From NCBI RefSeq assembly GCF_019656455.1, contig NZ_BPMK01000016.1, positions 62,001 to 126,000 on the forward strand: DNA of 64,000 bases, read 5' to 3'. The translations under genes and the position numbers were made by a program. Source of the stretch: Noviherbaspirillum aridicola (GTDB lineage Bacteria; Pseudomonadota; Gammaproteobacteria; Burkholderiales; Burkholderiaceae_D). How positions within the stretch are numbered: position 1 is the first letter of the stretch; each line of letters begins with the position of its first letter. The notes under the pieces are model-generated. The model made no database searches. It worked only from the letters and a program-made list of their open reading frames with translations, and had not been told where the DNA came from. Positions 63,378-64,000 of the stretch are shown piece by piece.

Positions 63378-64000
63378 CTACCCGGCGATCCGGCACAAGT
63401 CCTTCACCTGATCGAAATGCGCCTGCGGGCGGAATCCGCGGAAGGCGTGCGCGGAGCCGTAACCCCAGGACACCAGTCCGAAAGCCATGTCCGCCGCGTG
63501 CGCCGCCTCGCAGTCGGTCGGCTGGTCGCCGATATAGATCGCCTGCCCCGGCGGCACGCCGGCGGTGCGCAGGATCTTTCTCAGGCGCGCCGCCTTGCCG
63601 AAGACCGACGCGCCGCAATCGACGTAGCGGAAATGCCGGCAGTGATGGCCGAGTATGCCGGTGACGTTGGCATGGGAGTTCGACGACACCAGCGCCAGCG
63701 TCACATCGCGCCGGGCGAGGCAGGAAAGCGCCGAGGGCACGCCGTCGAACAGGGAGATGGCGGCCTGGTTGTCCTTCATCAGGGTGATGAAACTGCGCGC
63801 GATGAGCGGCAGCTTCCAGAACGGGATGCCGAGGCGGGCCATCAGTTCGCGCGCCCCGCAGCCGCGCAATGCTTCGATCTCTTCCTCGCGGATGCGGCTG
63901 AACCGATGCCTGTCGGCGATCCGGTTGAAATTGGCGATGAAGAAGGGAAAGGAGTCGGCAAGCGTGCCGTCGAAGTCGAAGATCGCCAGCGGGTATCGGA
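63378..64000 (-). CDS. HAD-superfamily phosphatase (5' end outside window)
   Basis: A frame running off the right edge; about 207 residues are visible. HAD motif I is IFDFDGTLADS (from 63983 downward), motif II ALVSSNSH, a Lys in FGKAARL, and motif IV YIGDQPTDCEAA. Similar to phosphoglycolate phosphatase-like HAD enzymes with a helical cap. Only the first few residues are missing. Substrate unknown. Confidence 0.88.
   Translation of the reverse strand, partial: RYPLAIFDFDGTLADSFPFFIANFNRIADRHRFSRIREEEIEALRGCGARELMARLGIPFWKLPLIARSFITLMKDNQAAISLFDGVPSALSCLARRDVTLALVSSNSHANVTGILGHHCRHFRYVDCGASVFGKAARLRKILRTAGVPPGQAIYIGDQPTDCEAAHAADMAFGLVSWGYGSAHAFRGFRPQAHFDQVKDLCRIAG

Overview
The window is about 64 kb of dense, high-GC chromosomal DNA. 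The gene families point to a Burkholderiales betaproteobacterium, and Oxalobacteraceae (Herbaspirillum-like) is my best guess. The reasons are a Bug-type periplasmic receptor beside homogentisate catabolism genes, many LysR regulators, MetNIQ, a B-family DNA polymerase II and a possible HrpL-type promoter. No rRNA, tRNA, CRISPR array, IS element or phage module was seen. All family assignments come from motifs and recall; no database search was possible.

Layout. 1-10 kb: a cut-off C-terminal fragment, a membrane GGDEF cyclase, a glutamine amidotransferase, a LysR/quinone-oxidoreductase divergent pair, then a TonB receptor followed by a three-gene ABC exporter-type cassette (ATPase and two ABC-2 permeases, coupled by ATGA overlaps). 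Two copies of TGCAAC-N3-GTTGCA lie upstream of the receptor. 10-18 kb: a self-sufficient cytochrome P450 (P450-reductase-ferredoxin fusion, CYP116B-like), an IclR regulator, and a divergent operon of Bug receptor, homogentisate dioxygenase and fumarylacetoacetase. A shared 9-mer links the P450 and operon leaders. 18-33 kb: small lipoprotein, ATP-grasp protein, PAS-GGDEF protein, DODA-type dioxygenase, several regulator/oxidoreductase pairs (LysR-QorB, LysR-WrbA, AraC-SDR), TruC.

33-37.3 kb is the most unusual region. It holds a secreted PETase-like polyester hydrolase with an extra N-terminal beta-sandwich-like module. Beside it is a gene for an OTU-type cysteine protease whose upstream region carries a perfect match to the hrp box (GGAACC-N15-CCACTCA) of HrpL-dependent type III secretion promoters, so it may be a secreted effector. 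37-49 kb: lipoprotein, GH1-like glycosidase, nitronate monooxygenase plus enoyl-CoA hydratase, PQQ-type sugar dehydrogenase, and a copper cluster (DUF2946-like protein, PCu(A)C chaperone, TonB receptor, Tat-exported BNR beta-propeller).

49-64 kb: MetNIQ methionine importer; a translationally coupled flavin monooxygenase-SDR-hydrolase operon under a divergent TetR gene with two matching operators (the monooxygenase has Leu in place of the fingerprint His); an MFS transporter; DNA polymerase II; small hypothetical proteins; a GAF-EAL c-di-GMP phosphodiesterase; and a HAD phosphatase cut by the window end. Three c-di-GMP enzymes (two GGDEF, one EAL) are spread across the window.
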